64,000 bases of DNA from Allolobophora icterica. Its lineage: Eukaryota; Annelida; Clitellata; Crassiclitellata; Lumbricidae. Position 1 is the stretch's first letter; every line of letters starts with the position of its first letter. The notes below the pieces were generated by a model that worked only from the letters and a program-made list of their open reading frames with translations, was not told where the DNA came from and did not search any database. Below are positions 11,408 to 23,143 of this stretch, one piece after another. A program made the position numbers and the translations under genes. The DNA lies in assembly GCA_963556255.1 (NCBI GenBank), contig OY744605.1:4027687-4091686 (forward strand). The letters are read 5' to 3'.

Positions 11408-12960
11408 TTTTTCCCAAAGTTTAACGTCATCATATGACTTCATAGGCCGTTGACGACATATCAAAATGATGTATAATACAGTTAAAACAAGGAATTTGTA
11501 GGGTTCAGAAGACACCATTTAAAGGTGTCAAGAAAATACTTTATAGTGTCACTAACATTCATTGCTTTACAGCATAAAGCTGAACATTGTTTTCCTACAA
11601 GTGTCATAAGAGAAATCTGTTTAAATTTAAAAGCAAAATTCTCAATGAACTTTCAAAATGTACATGAGATTCTTAATCTAGTTTTCTTTTAAAACAAGTT
11701 TTCTTTTAAAACAATAGGATAGCTTTGATTGTAAGTTTACAATATCTGTAATTATGACGAGAGATTTGATTCTTCTTTTCAATTTTCAAGGATTTATCAT
11801 TTAATGCAATCAAATAAGTTTATGGATATAAAGGAAATGATGCAAACATTTAAAAGCATATTTCTGTATCATATGTCATAGATTTTAAAATAAAAGAGTA
11901 CTGTCAGGGGCGTAAACTTGTCCAAAATATTGGGGGGGGCATGGGGTCTGGGCCAGAAAAACAAGTTTTTTTCAATATGAAAAGTTGGGTTTTTTGTTGC
12001 TTTTTTGTGTTTTTTTCGTTTTTATGGTTTTTGTTGTTTTGGTTGTTTTTAATATTTTCGGATTTCGGATGATAAAAATCACAAAAAATGGCATGAACAA
12101 GAGCTCCAACTCAGTTTAATTCAGTTGCGATATCCGAAAATTAAACATAATTAAATCAATGTAATTAAAATAACTTCTACAAAATAATAAATTTTTTTAG
12201 ACAAACAAATTTTGTGCTTTTTTCTTTTTTTTGTTTAAAACCAAAAACCGAAAAAACTTTTTTCACCTCTGATCTGGACAGTCAGCAAAAGCTTCCGGTT
12301 TACGTTAATGCGTATGAAATGGGGCGTTTTGTTTACATGTAAATTTGGTTCATACTGAATATATTAAAGATAAAAATAAATCATAGTTTTCATCATGAAT
12401 TTCTGATAGTATTTCAGTTCTGTGTCTCTGATTTTCTGTTTCTGAAGAAATTTGTCTATATTGAAACATGGTATTTTAATATTTGAAGAAATTCTCCTCC
12501 CGAGTTTTGGGGGGGGGCATTGCCCCGGCTCCTCAATTATTGGGGGGGGGGGGGCACGTGCCCCGGCTGACCCCCAGAGTCTACGCCTATGAGTACTGTA
12601 ATTTCTCCTGAGTCTAAATCTATTACTGGTAAATTTAGTACATTGTAATAATTGTTTATTAACCATATAATTTTGACATGAGATTCTTATTATAACATAC
12701 ATTTTTACATGAGTAGTCACTCAATACAAACAAGCAATATTGACGTAGCCTAATATATACAAACAGTTAAAATAAACTGTCACACAATTATGTTACGCAC
12801 ATATTACTATCCGATAACTTAAAATCGACCAAATCATTAACCAAAATCTATAGACAACATGAGAAACATCACAACCCACAAAATCTTTCTTTTACTGATA
12901 AGGAGTCTTGAATTGTTGTTTCATATATGGTAATAGAGGTGTTAAAAAAGCCTTCCGTTA
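11408..12960 (-). mobile_element. Diverged LINE 3' end, interrupted by a hAT MITE
   Basis: The 11408-11904 part matches the subfamily at 30352-31537 (agtttaacgtcatcatatgac; agacaccatttaaaggtgtc). The remainder resumes after the MITE at about 12600 (agcaatattgacgtagcc; gacaacatgagaaac), matching 31260-31440. Confidence 0.65.
11905..12591. mobile_element. hAT MITE, 687 bp
   Basis: The ends are CAGGGGCGTAAACT on the left and, inverted, CATAGGCGTAGACT on the right. They are flanked by a perfect 8-bp target duplication, agtactgt. The interior has poly-G and T-rich runs and no transposase, so it is non-autonomous. It sits inside an older LINE tail. Confidence 0.85.
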
Positions 12961-13086
12961 GTTGCTGTGTAACGACACTGTCTCATTACACCTTTGTTAT
13001 GACATTGTGTCGCTCAGCAGCAACTAACAAACAAATTCCTATTCAGTTACCTTCTCAAACATACAGAAACTGCGAGTCTGCTTTTA

Positions 13087-13120
13087 GTCATAGGGCAAAA
13101 TAAATAAAAAAGAGGTATTT
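13087..13120 (-). promoter_or_regulatory. Type A box-TATA module
   Basis: AAATACCTCTTTTTTATT starts 28 bases before TATGAC. A minus-strand SINE tail precedes it at 12955-13060. Confidence 0.3.
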
Positions 13121-13154
13121 AAGGCCAAACTAATTTCTGTCGACGTTAAGAGCC

Positions 13155-13378
13155 TTTGTAATAATAATAATATTTATTCTTTAATTAAGCGCCTGCAAAC
13201 GCACTGCGCTGTACATGTACATGTTATGCGATGAACCTTAACTACTAACAGAACAGACAGCCTGCAATAAACGGCGCAAATTGCAGCCTACAAAGCATGT
13301 CCGCCTATGGGACTTGATCTCTGTACCTCTCGCACTCAACGCCAGATGTTATCCAATGCGCTATCGGGACCCCGATAT
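13155..13378 (-). mobile_element. tRNA-derived SINE (family 2)
   Basis: On the minus strand the tRNA-Arg-like head reads ggggtcccgatagcgcattgg, with B box agatcaagtccc. The body contains tacatgtacagcgcagtgcg and the tail is a (ATT)n run. Near-identical to 24118-24345. Confidence 0.8.
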
Positions 13379-13620
13379 AAGATGTTGTTTTAAGATGTCG
13401 TTAAACACGGGATCCATCCAAAACAGAATATTTCTGCTTAATTATCTAGTTCTAGGTATAGCTATATTATCAACGTTAACAGTTCTTGCGGCTAAAGGAA
13501 TAACGCAGATTAAACAATGGTCAATACTCCATAAGTTGACACCTTCATTTTCAGCCAATTCCTGCTATTCGCATGATACGCGGCGAGACAGATAAGGCGA
13601 CAGAAAAACTAGCTTTATTT

Positions 13621-13657
13621 AGACACCCCTAAAAAGGTTTTAATTGACTCTATATAT
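13621..13657 (+). promoter_or_regulatory. Type B box-TATA module
   Basis: AGACACCCCTAAAAAGG starts 30 bases before TATATAT. The hairpin tail (caacgttaacggtccttgcgg) begins about 75 bases after the TATA. Confidence 0.4.
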
Positions 13658-14030
13658 CCGAAAGCATCAACTTTAATCGGCACAAAACACGATAGAACAA
13701 TTCGCAGTGAGTATAATTGTCTATATATTATCAACGTTAACGGTCCTTGCGGCCAAAAGAAGTCAATCGCAGATTAAAACAATGGACAATAATGCGCTAA
13801 GATTACGCTGTTAAATATTTCACCCCGTTACTGTGTTTTCGTCAAGTGCTTTTAATCAACGGTCAGTTTAACCCCACTGTCATTTCTAGATGGCGCTAGT
13901 CAAATAACATCGACGGGAAGGTCATGTTGTTTGAAAGCGAAAAATCCATTGGTCAGACAGGTTGACTATCCTACGGCAACGCTGGATGGTGTTAGAACGT
14001 CATCGGCGCCTGAAATGCATTGATCTTCAT

Positions 14031-14066
14031 AGACACCCTTTAAACGGTTTCACCGACGTTATACAT
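14031..14066 (+). promoter_or_regulatory. Type B box-TATA module
   Basis: AGACACCCTTTAAACGG starts 29 bases before TATACAT. A gtcgacgtcaacagcc hairpin follows at 14126. Confidence 0.38.
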
Positions 14067-14389
14067 ATCATCCTTGAAATCTCTAGTTTCAATTATTGAG
14101 CTGAAATGTGCCAAACTAATTTCTGTCGACGTCAACAGCCTTTGTTGCTATAAGATGTCGTTAAACCTTGGATCCATCCATCTAGTTTCAATTTCTATTA
14201 ACAGTTCGTCTATTTTAGGCATAGTAGTAGGTGAGGCTAGGTCGACGTTAACGGCCCTTGTGGCCATAACATATTAATAATAACAGGTTAAACCGTGCAC
14301 AAAGCTCTATTTGGATCCATTTAAAACATTTAACCCCGTCACCATTTATTCTTCAAACGCGTTTTATCAACAATCACGTTGATTCCGTC

Positions 14390-14500
14390 AATACCGTTTT
14401 CGGGTGTTGCCAGTCCAAAGCGTGGATAAAGTAGGAGGGCGTCGCTAATAATCTTCGTTATGAAACAGCGTCGTTTAAAAGCAACTAACCAACTAATAAG
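14390..14500 (+). repeat. SINE 3' tail
   Basis: Contains cgttttcgggtgttgccag, taggagggcgtcgctaat, cttcgttatgaaacagcg and TCGTTTAAAAGCAACTAACC. This is the shared tail in plus orientation. Confidence 0.7.
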
Positions 14501-14731
14501 TGGTTGCTTAAAACGGAACTATGCCATATGAACGGTGAGAACTGTTCAAAACACCTTTTCTCATTGATATGAACGGCGTTTGATGCTATAAGATATCGTT
14601 GAACTGTTTAATCCAATCCTTGTACCTTAGTTATGAAGAAGATTTGATGAAGTCGACGTCAACGGTCTGACAACCGGAATATGTCGTTTTATTAAACAAC
14701 GGAGGCTATTAATAGAATAGCAGCTGATATA

Positions 14732-14767
14732 GGACACCTTTAAAACGTTTTTCTCCGACCGTATATA
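14732..14767 (+). promoter_or_regulatory. Type B box-TATA module
   Basis: GGACACCTTTAAAACG starts 30 bases before TATATA. A ggtcgacgtcaacaccgg hairpin follows at about 14840. Paralogous to 26468, 27017, 44674 and 52489. Confidence 0.4.
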
Positions 14768-14979
14768 GGTACTAGATATATAACCTGCATTTAATTTATA
14801 CAATAGACCTTGACCTCAAAGCTGTGTCAACGTAAGGACGGTCGACGTCAACACCGGTTACTGTGAGCTATAATCGTTATATCCGGATTTGTACTGCATC
14901 GTAAGATTCTGTGTCGCATGAATCAGTGCATTCAAAAGCGTTCAGTCAAAATTAAATTGGTACTAGGTAGGTCAAGAAT

Positions 14980-15140
14980 GCATGCATTGCATATGTGCGC
15001 ATGTATGCACGAATGTATGTGTGTATGTATGCATGTGTGAATGTGTGTATGTATGTATGTGCGCATCTAAAGTCTATCTGTAAGCATGCACGTATGATGA
15101 AATTTGTATGTATTCATGATGTATGTATGTATGATGATAT
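14980..15140 (+). repeat. ATGTATG-rich tract of a unit lacking its ankyrin exon
   Basis: The flank aagaatgcatgcattgcat matches the stretch before the tract at 27200 and 44870. No ankyrin exon follows; the tRNA region begins instead. Confidence 0.7.
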
Positions 15141-15318
15141 GTGACGTGACTTTTGTGGCGCGGCGATATTTTTCGAGATTTACATTACACTACAATCGAT
15201 TGACGCCTTGTGCTTTAAAATAAAGCGCTAGAAAAATCGTAAGAAATTGCCAGTTAAACCAAACACGAATAAGCGTGTGTGGCCGCACATAAATTTCGGT
15301 TGTGGTATACGAATAAGG

Positions 15319-15656
15319 CAGGGATGGCGAACCTATGGCACGCGTGCCCAAAGTGGCACGCGTTGAAAATTTTAGGGCACGCGGAATTCAGAGCGTCCCC
15401 AAAAATTCAAACTTGGAAATACAAAATCCTTGTACGAATCCACAGTTTCTTCGTTGAAGGTCTTAATTTTAATTAACTTAATTCAAAACGATCTTTGATA
15501 TAACGTCTTTAATTCATTTTTACGCGTTGTTAACTAAAGCCTATTTGAGAAAAATAATTGCATACTGTGCAAATTTCCGAGTGGCACGCGACGGTATTTT
15601 TAAAAATTATTTAGCAGCATTTTGGCACGCACCTTAAAAAAGGTTCGCCACCCCTG
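15319..15656. mobile_element. hAT MITE, 338 bp
   Basis: The ends are CAGGGATGGCGAACCTATGG and, inverted, CAGGGGTGGCGAACCTTT, with the GGCACGCG motif inside each end. The flanks gaataagg and caataagg match at 7 of 8 positions. No coding capacity. Confidence 0.85.
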
Positions 15657-15693
15657 CAATAAGGTGTTGTCTGTTAGAGTGAAATATCGACTG

Positions 15694-15780
15694 CCCGCGA
15701 TAGCTCAGTTGGTAGAGCGGAGGACTGTAGTGGCGAACTTAGAAATCCTTAGGTCGGTGGTTCAAATCCGCCTCGCGGGA
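15694..15780 (+). tRNA. tRNA-Tyr: tRNA-Tyr(GTA) with 14-nt intron
   Basis: The acceptor stem CCCGCGA (15694-15700) pairs with TCGCGGG (15773-15779), and the discriminator is A. The D arm TAGCTCAGTTGGTAGAGCG is the A box; the B box is GGTTCAAATCC. The anticodon GTA is at 15727-15729 in the loop CTGTAGA. The 14-nt intron lies one base after the anticodon (15731-15744), the canonical position, between the AGGA and TCCT stem halves. The T stem GGTGG/CCGCC pairs with one G-U. All arms close, so it looks functional. It charges tyrosine for cytosolic translation. It starts 38 bp after the hAT MITE. Confidence 0.95.
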
Positions 15781-15783
15781 TGG

Positions 15784-15788
15784 TTTTT
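15784..15788 (+). terminator. Pol III terminator of tRNA-Tyr
   Basis: A run of five T begins four bases after the tRNA discriminator base. Confidence 0.85.
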
Positions 15789-15799
15789 AAATATCTTAA

Positions 15800-16205
15800 T
15801 TTTAATATTTCACAGATAGATATGTTATCAGCATTTCCCTACATTTAATAAATTGCAATGAATCAAATAAATAACTTAAATAAATTTAATTGAACTTTAG
15901 AACTAAAATTATATTATTCTCAACTAAACAATGGTTGAATCTGCAGTTTCATATATCTCTGCCTTTCTGAACTTTCTTTTTCCGTAAATCAAATTGTGCT
16001 CATTACCTTAATCATAAACTATAAATTTCATAAAGCGCTACTATAAAGCTAAGCGTAGGGCATCAGCTTATTCACGAGTGCTGCGTCTTGTCAGAAGAGT
16101 TGTTCAGAGATGTCCAGTGGAAGTCCAAACCCGATTGCCAAAGAGATGAGAGAGAGGAGGCAAAGAAGATGACGATTGGTGCTTGTGGAAATTCAAATAG
16201 GTAAA
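15800..16205. other. AT-rich spacer with one shared short repeat
   Basis: No gene seen. The stretch 16025-16085 (aaagcgctactataaagct; cagcttattcacgag) recurs at 59565-59630. Confidence 0.5.
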
Positions 16206-16209
16206 GTTT

Positions 16210-16865
16210 TTGTCCCTTTGATCTGTCATTAACTGTTGTGATGAATTTGATTTCTGACTAGCGTTTAAATCGTTTCAATATGACGATCTTCTGGCATCAA
16301 CGGCTGCTGACGTCGATAGAAAAAAATTGTTGATTTCACCGTAGCATAGACGAGTGACTGAAATACACTAGAACTTGGCGATCTATTAATAGTTTTTATT
16401 GTTATTCCATTTTATGGCTTACAGTGCCGTTGATATTGAGCACACCTTGCACAATTCAGTGATAGCGAAAAAATCTATAATTTAAACGAGTTGCTGTATA
16501 TATAGCGTAGTATGAGGCCGCTTTAAAGGTGTCTTATAAGAGTTCTATTACGAGCATTGTGTTAAGTTTAACCAATTTTGAACAAAATTTATGGCATCGA
16601 AGGCCCTTCACTTCGATTGGAATTTTTTTGCACAGTGATCGGAATATCACAGGGCTGTGTTTAAGTCAACAGTGATTTTTAATCTTCAGTTCAACGACAT
16701 TTCGTGGCAACATCGGCCGTACGCTACATCAACAATTATTGCACAAACAGCACTCACATTTAACTATACAGGTTGCTGCACGATAAAGTTGCTATTGCTC
16801 TTTTAAACTACACAACTAAGTATCTACAGGGTGAGTAAACCATGTCCCACAAGACAAAATGCAAT
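16210..16865. repeat. Duplicated block, copy 1
   Basis: About 650 bp matches 19840-20500 with indels: cagtgactgaaatacactag, gggctgtgtttaagtca and ttgctgcacgataaagttgc have counterparts in order. It holds minus-strand hairpin tails near 16300 and 16430 and the type B module at 16497. Confidence 0.8.
16497..16534 (-). promoter_or_regulatory. Type B box-TATA module, minus strand
   Basis: AGACACCTTTAAAGCGG starts 30 bases before TATATATA. The counterpart in the duplicate (about 20130-20170) has spacing 32. Confidence 0.38.
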
Positions 16866-17504
16866 TTCTCGACAAACGATAGAGATTTTAACCTAAATTT
16901 CAGGATTTACAGAGGGATGACTTTCCAACATTCTCAGAAAATGTGAATGACAATTTTTTGTTGCTTCACATATTACAGCTGTTTAAATATTATATTTCGT
17001 ATTTTAAAAGTTACGCAGAAAACTGGACAGTCATTTGTAATTTTCAATAACGTATAACATTGGACTGAAGTCATATTTGATATGACATGGCGTCGTTAAA
17101 CAGCAACTAACCAATAAATTTTTTAGAGTGTTCTCCTTTAGACACCTGTAAACGCTGCAAATCTCCGCATGGCCTATATATATATACGGTTGGTCAAAAC
17201 TAAAGCACTGACTAAATCCCGAAAGGTTAAAATTGGACGTAATAATTTCTGTCGACGTAAACGGTCTTTGTTAATCTATGGATCCAACTAACAAAGCAAA
17301 GCCGAAAGCAGGAATTCGAGTCTCGTCGCTTGAGCCAATTTTTTTAAAATGAAACTTGAAGATTCGCTTACCTACAATTGCTCAGCGTCACCTGGCATCA
17401 AAGTGCAGCAGTCTCGGAGAATCTCGACAAGCAGCGTCGACCAGAAGTCCACAATAGGTAAGAGCAAATGTAAAAGTGGTGTTTAAGGGAGTCTTCTATT
17501 ATGA

Positions 17505-17541
17505 GTATAAATATGGGAATGAATGCATAAAAGAGGTGTTT
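17505..17541 (-). promoter_or_regulatory. Type A box-TATA module, tandem with a weaker box
   Basis: AAACACCTCTTTTATGC starts 28 bases before TATTTATA. A second box (17478-17484) lies 57 bp to the left with a weak TATA. A minus-strand SINE tail abuts on the right. Confidence 0.35.
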
Positions 17542-17554
17542 TAGAGACTCTAAT

Positions 17555-17780
17555 TAGCTGCCGTTTAACAGCACTGTCTCATAAGAAAGATGATTAGCGC
17601 CGCCCTCTTCCCTGCTCCAGGCTTTAGGCTAACACTTCCCCAGATAGGTTAATTGCGGAGTAAAAAGAAGTTAGTTAGTTAGTTAGTTAGTTGCAGTTTA
17701 ACAACGCTGTGTCAAAGATGATTAGCGTCGTCCTCCTCCTTTATCCAGGTTTTGGACTGGCACTGCCAGAGTACGTACAG
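17555..17780 (-). repeat. Two SINE tails in tandem, minus strand
   Basis: tgccgtttaacagcactgtc and ttgcagtttaacaacgctgtg are successive tail ends, each followed by aaagatgattagcg. A (TTAG)n run (17668-17690) separates them. Confidence 0.65.
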
Positions 17781-17813
17781 TGGCAGAGTTTAAAATGAGA
17801 AGTCTTCTTTTCT

Positions 17814-17849
17814 GATAGTATGGCAAAATAAACGCAAAAAGAGGAGTTT
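17814..17849 (-). promoter_or_regulatory. Type A box-TATA module
   Basis: AAACTCCTCTTTTTGCG starts 29-30 bases before TACTATC; the TATA is degenerate. Confidence 0.28.
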
Positions 17850-18104
17850 AAGGCATCGTCTTTTATTCTGATACTAGTGTATTTTCCCGTCATAATTATG
17901 ACGGCAGTACATAGTGTTAGAGTATTTGCCCGTCATATTATGACGTCATATTATAGGCCTATATGTATCGTTGGTCATCGCCATCGTCAAGACCGCCGTC
18001 GTCAAGACAACCGGTTTATGTTTCACATTAGAACAGAAGCCGTTTGTGACGTAGCGTCCTCCGACAGACAAATTTGCATATAAGGAAACTATATTAATAG
18101 ATAG

Positions 18105-18262
18105 AACAGCCTGGGTTCTACGTAAAACTAAGGGTTGCTTGGGTGTCGACCAGGTGTTCGGCAGCAGTTCAATAAATATGAGCAATGAGTAGATTTCTTC
18201 ACAGCTTTCAGTCATTCTTGCTAGACGCGATTCAATGTCAAAATGATTAACGTGATTTTTAC
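18105..18262 (-). mobile_element. hAT-like terminal fragment
   Basis: The minus strand contains tgaaagctgtgaagaaatct and a terminal ...gttttacgtagaacccagg. It is related to 8160-8315, 29290-29457, 39750-39905 and 56225-56372. Confidence 0.4.
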
Positions 18263-18457
18263 CTGATTATCCCAACATTACATTCTACTTTTGCATTTAT
18301 TTCTTGAAAAATTGGATGAGTGAAATGCGTGGATAATGATTCAAGGTTTTTTTCAGATGGATCCAGAATTTAACGACATCCTATGGCAATAAAAGCCATT
18401 GACGTCGACAGAAATTATTTTTTCAACAGTTTTCACCTTTTGTGTGGAATAATACAG

Positions 18458-18792
18458 CCTGACAATGAGGGTACGCAGCGCATAAAGCGATCGACGTGCC
18501 TGAATGCAAATGCGGTTAACATGAGTAGTAATGCCAAGATTATCTGAGATTTTTATGCCTAGGATAACCATGCTCGTAACCCTATGGAGACCGGGTGTGA
18601 CCTGCGGAACATCGTCGTTTCGCCTGTCCCTGGGCCTCCGAATCGCCATTTCGTAGGTTTTGATAGAATTTAATTTCAAGTTGCACGCTTTAGCCCAATG
18701 AGCAACGTGCTCTAGTTCTGGAGATATGGTTGTGCTATTAGATGACGGTATTAGGAGGTAACAGTCAGAGAAGACGGTTGAGTTAGACACCT
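18458..18792 (-). pseudogene. LINE reverse transcriptase fragment (post-palm/thumb)
   Basis: The minus strand reads DCYLLIPSSNSTTISPELEH, HWAKACNLKLNSIKTYEMAI and VTSMVILGIKISDNLGITTH, then RRSLYALRTL. This is the sequence after the RT active site in CR1/Rex1-type LINEs (W....nLkLN..Kt.e; iLGv.is..l....H; s.yaLr.L). The active-site box itself is lost (FSD for the FADD position). Confidence 0.75.
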
Positions 18793-18837
18793 CTAACTAC
18801 GCCACTATCCTACCTGTGGTAATGCTAGTCCCAATCC

Positions 18838-18895
18838 TGGAGACAGATCTTCTCTGTTATGACAGTGTCGTTAAACAGTAAGTATCCAACCAACT
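18838..18895 (+). repeat. SINE 3' tail upstream of convergent modules
   Basis: Contains ctctgttatgacagtgtcg then TTAAACAGTAAG, immediately 5' of the type A module. The same order occurs at 40255 and 56590. Confidence 0.6.
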
Positions 18896-18931
18896 AAACA
18901 CCTCTTTTACGTGTAGCACTTGCCCTATAAG
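18896..18931 (+). promoter_or_regulatory. Type A box-TATA module, convergent pair (right-facing)
   Basis: AAACACCTCTTTTACGTG starts exactly 30 bases before TATAAG, preceded by TTGCCC. The gap to its partner at 18987 is 55 bp. Confidence 0.42.
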
Positions 18932-18986
18932 AGAATAGAGAGCACAGCGCCTATTCAAATGTCTTTCTGCTGGTAATCAGGTTTTA

Positions 18987-19022
18987 GTCATAGGGCGAAC
19001 TGAAAGGGGAAAGGAGGTGTTT
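18987..19022 (-). promoter_or_regulatory. Type A box-TATA module, convergent pair (left-facing)
   Basis: AAACACCTCCTTTCCCC starts 30 bases before TATGAC on the minus strand. Its outer side runs into the GT-linked repeat. Confidence 0.38.
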
Positions 19023-19590
<568 letters not shown>

Positions 19591-19599
19591 AGTTGCAGA

Positions 19600-19840
19600 T
19601 ACAGACACAGGAACAGACACAGGCACAAGCACCTAATGTCTGACAGGAAATAACTTGGGTCACCACCACAGACTCCTTGAGATATGAAACCCCAGCCTGG
19701 TTGGGCTACACCCGGGCAGGAGACAGGGACGGGGTCGAGCAGCTACTGAGGAAAATGCGCCGAAATGGCCTACTATCCTCATCAATCCCGAGACGGAGTA
19801 GTAAATCTAGGATGGGAGGAGAGTAGAAGGCTGTCTTGAA
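19600..19840. other. No gene recognised
   Basis: A GC-richer segment (cctggttgggctacaccc) without an open frame or a match elsewhere in the window. Confidence 0.4.
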
Positions 19841-20500
19841 TTGTTGTGGTGAATTTGGTTTCTGATTAACGTTTCAATCGTTTCAATATGACGACCAACG
19901 GTTGAATGACTTCAAGAGTTTAGCAATATTATACGTCATCAACGGCTGTTGACGTCCATACAAAAAATTGCAATTTACAATAGCATAGACGAGTGACTGA
20001 AAAACACTACAACGTGGCGATCGATTAGTTTCCTTTGTAATTCCATCTTACGGATGCCAGGGCCGTTGACACCGAGCTCACCTTACCTGCATTAATCAGA
20101 GTGCGAAACCTAGCAACTAAGTGCAGTTGCAAAATATATGACGTAGAAAGATAACAATTTAAAGGTGTCGGACAGAGCATTGTATTACGAGCATTTTAGT
20201 AAGTATCACCAACTTTGAACAACATCTTATGGCATAAAAGGTCCTTTGCGTAGATCGGAATTTTTTTGTACAGTTATTCTCGCAGAATCACAGGGCTGTG
20301 TTTAAGTCAGTAGCGATTTTTTAATCTTCAGTTTAACGACATTTCTTGGCAACATCGGCCGTACGCTACATCACACTTCAACAATTGCAAAAACAGCATT
20401 CACATTTAACTAAGCGGGTTGCTGCACGATAGAGTTGCTATTGCTCTTTTAAACTACACAATTAAGTATCTACAGGGTGGATAAAAATGTGTGTCAAAAC
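19840..20500. repeat. Duplicated block, copy 2
   Basis: Counterpart of 16210-16865, offset about 3.6 kb. It carries the same minus-strand hairpin tails and cagggctgtgtttaagtca. Confidence 0.8.
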
Positions 20501-21060
20501 AAAATCGGTTGGGCAAGAAAGACCAGATTTCACGCCGAGATCCAAAGGTATTCGTTTCCCTTTTATGATTTACCTGATATTACATTCATATTCCCTTCTG
20601 CAGTGGAGTAACGATATGGAGCCAGAGTATTTCTATGTAATACATCACGTGTTTGTGTTGTTATGTTGGCACTGATAAGCCTATTAATGTCAGCACACCT
20701 CAACATTTTCAACTGTCTATGCATCTCCATAGGACAGTGCCACGCGGGATCGCAAGCGAGTATCAACAACACACTATCACGTTCAGTTATTCTGGAGCAG
20801 ATCTAAAAGGAATATAATGGCATCGACATCAAACGAGAGTCGACAGATTGAGTACTAAACAGACTGGTATTTTACTGCCTTCAGTGCACCTACCAACTGT
20901 TATAGGATCTTTAACTCAGTCTATTCCAAAGCATGTGACACAGCTAGACCCCCTGTGTCTCACTGGAACAAGGCATTCCCACTACAAGGCATTCCTTATT
21001 GGAACAATGAAATTCTCACTGAAACAATGAGAAACTTCACCAAAACAAGATTTTCCACAC
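20500..21060. other. No gene recognised
   Basis: Only short ORFs (62-69 codons) without recognisable domains. It ends where the duplicated block at 21060 begins. Confidence 0.45.
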
Positions 21061-21404
21061 TGCAGCAGCACACTAGACGATTTCTTAAACTCAAACAAGA
21101 ATGATGACTCATCTTAGTTCAACTGAATGGTTGCCAAAATTTATGAAGATGATGTGCGCAGTAAAACACATATAAAAGTAGCATAAAGAGTTATGGACAA
21201 AGGAGATTCACATTACTTCTATATTACTACAATACTGATTGTTTTATTCCAATGACCACAGTGCGCAAGTCGCTGTAGATTTAATGTCAGTGCCGGGTCT
21301 CAAAATAGTCCCTTTTCTGGTTGGACGTCGCAGGCCAAATGTCTCCCACGGTCAATAGCAGTATAAAAGAACAGAAGGATTATTGGTGTGCGCTTATGTA
21401 TTTA

Positions 21405-21485
21405 CTAATAGGGTTCAATCATTTGTAAAAGAGTTGTCTAATGTGGCGCTATATAGGGGGCAATGAATACGTAAAAGAGGTGTTC
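21405..21485 (-). promoter_or_regulatory. Tandem type A box-TATA modules
   Basis: On the minus strand the module at 21450-21485 has GAACACCTCTTTTACG and TATATAG 30 bases on. The module at 21405-21439 has AGACAACTCTTTTAC and TATTAG 29 bases on. Paralogous to 42851-42931. Confidence 0.4.
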
Positions 21486-21704
21486 AATAGAGGCTTCCGT
21501 AACTTGTTCTTTAACGACAATTTCTCATAACAAAGATGATTAGTATCGCCCTCCTCCTTGAGACAGACTGAACTGGACTGGCACTACTACAAATGCGGTA
21601 ATAGCGGAGTTAAAAGAAGTCTTCTATTCTGATCGCATGCAGGGCAAAAGCATCACGTAAAGATTTGTTTAAGGGTCTTCTTGTATTCTGATATAGTGGC
21701 TTCT

Positions 21705-21739
21705 AGAAACCTCTTTTATGTATTGAGTTTGTCTATAAG
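21705..21739 (+). promoter_or_regulatory. Type A box-TATA module
   Basis: AGAAACCTCTTTTATG starts 29 bases before TATAAG. An identical counterpart lies at 43163-43197. Confidence 0.38.
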
Positions 21740-22339
21740 TAAATACAGAAGGCAGGGTCCGTATATGATTCACTCTTATTTACTGGTGGATGGATGAGAG
21801 CGATGCTAATCATCTTTGTTATGACGCAGTGTTGTTAAATAGCAACTAACATACATACAAATACACGTGCATACGTACGTAAGTACGTACATACATACAT
21901 GCATGCGTACTATGTTAGTATTGTGTATATATATGTATGCATTTATTTATGCATGTGTGCATGTATGTCTGCATGCATGCATGTGCGTATACATGTATGC
22001 ATCTATGTATGTTTGGGTGTATGCATCTTTGTTCATCTTTTTGTATCAAGACATTTACTTTAAAACAGACAGACTGAGAGATGGATGCAGACAGACAGGA
22101 TGACAGAGGCAGACAGACAGAATGGCAGAGGTAGACATACAGATAGTTGTTGGTTCCAGTCAGAACATCGCAACTTGATCGCTTCCTCTTGTTCTAAGCT
22201 AGGTCATAGGTTACAATATAATAGGGTTATAATACGTCGAGTTCAACCGCATTCCGTCACCTACTACGCTAGACATTCCCATTCATACATTGACCTATTG
22301 TAGCCCTTTTATGATTTAGTAGTCCGAGAACTTCTTTTG

Positions 22340-22560
22340 GTAATGTTGTTGGGCAGCGTGAACGTCTTGGTGGTTAACGTGCTCAAGTGTCAACCGAAAG
22401 TTCAGGGATTCAAATTCCAACCAAGGCAACATGCGCCCCCTAGCCAACTCGGCTAGAAAAAGTATACCGTCAGTGGGAAGATCAGACGGCGAGGGAGACG
22501 ACTTGCCATCGCTCTAATATGCCGAGGCTAAGAAAAATGATGTCGGTAATGCTATGTTAC
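22340..22560 (+). mobile_element. tRNA-Asp-like SINE (family 3)
   Basis: gtggttaacgtgctcaagtg is the A-box side; cagggattcaaattcc is a weakened B box. The body has gcgccccctagccaactc and atatgccgaggctaagaaa. Other copies lie at 41695, 43880 (truncated), 51215 and 52770. Confidence 0.75.
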
Positions 22561-22641
22561 TATGTACCTATGTCTGCCTATCGGCGTTAATTGAAGGAGA
22601 TAGTATTATTAGATCATATGGACTTCAAATATTTTCATCAT

Positions 22642-23133
22642 TATTATTATTATTCCAAAGTTTAACGTCGTCCTTTGGCAACAATGGCCGTTGACGACAA
22701 TTCACAAATACAATTTCTAGAAAACGATAAACTTATAGTGTCCGTATAACACCATGTAAAGGTGTCAAACATAAGCTTACAATGTCAGTAATGTCACATC
22801 ACCCAAAGCAACATATCTAATGTTATTTATAATACACATAGCTATAAAATGTTCCGACGCAAACCAAACAGTACTTCGCAACTATTGTCACTCGCTAGAA
22901 ATATTTAAACAACTTCAGACATAAATGCACAGCACATATGATTATAATTATGACATTATATTCTATTATTGAAATGTTTAATTGATCAATTCTTATTCCT
23001 CAGTTCAATGAGATCTTATAGCAATATGTACCACTGCAATCATATCATGTATGAAATAGTACCAATCTCACATACATCATGCATATTAAATGAAATGTAT
23101 GGTTATACCAAGTACCTTTCCTCAAAGAAACTG
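22642..23133 (-). mobile_element. 5'-truncated LINE copy A of a back-to-back pair
   Basis: Nearly identical to the 3' end of the LINE at 31554-32050. It is flanked on both sides by TTTTCATCAT (22632-22641 and 23134-23143). Confidence 0.88.
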
Positions 23134-23143
23134 TTTTCATCAT

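Larger units (their letters stand above)
21060..22560 (+). repeat. Large duplicated block, copy 1 (about 1.4 kb)
   Basis: Collinear with 42510-43935: ctagacgatttcttaaactc, aatactgattgttttattcc, the type A modules, a SINE tail, an ATACATAC tract, gacagaatgncagagg and the tRNA-like SINE recur in the same order. The other copy has a TA array expanded in the middle. Confidence 0.85.

Noticed and set aside
12364..12720. 118-codon minus-strand ORF with a Pro run
   Set aside because: It spans the right end of the hAT MITE and the LINE tail; the Pro run is the element's poly-G.
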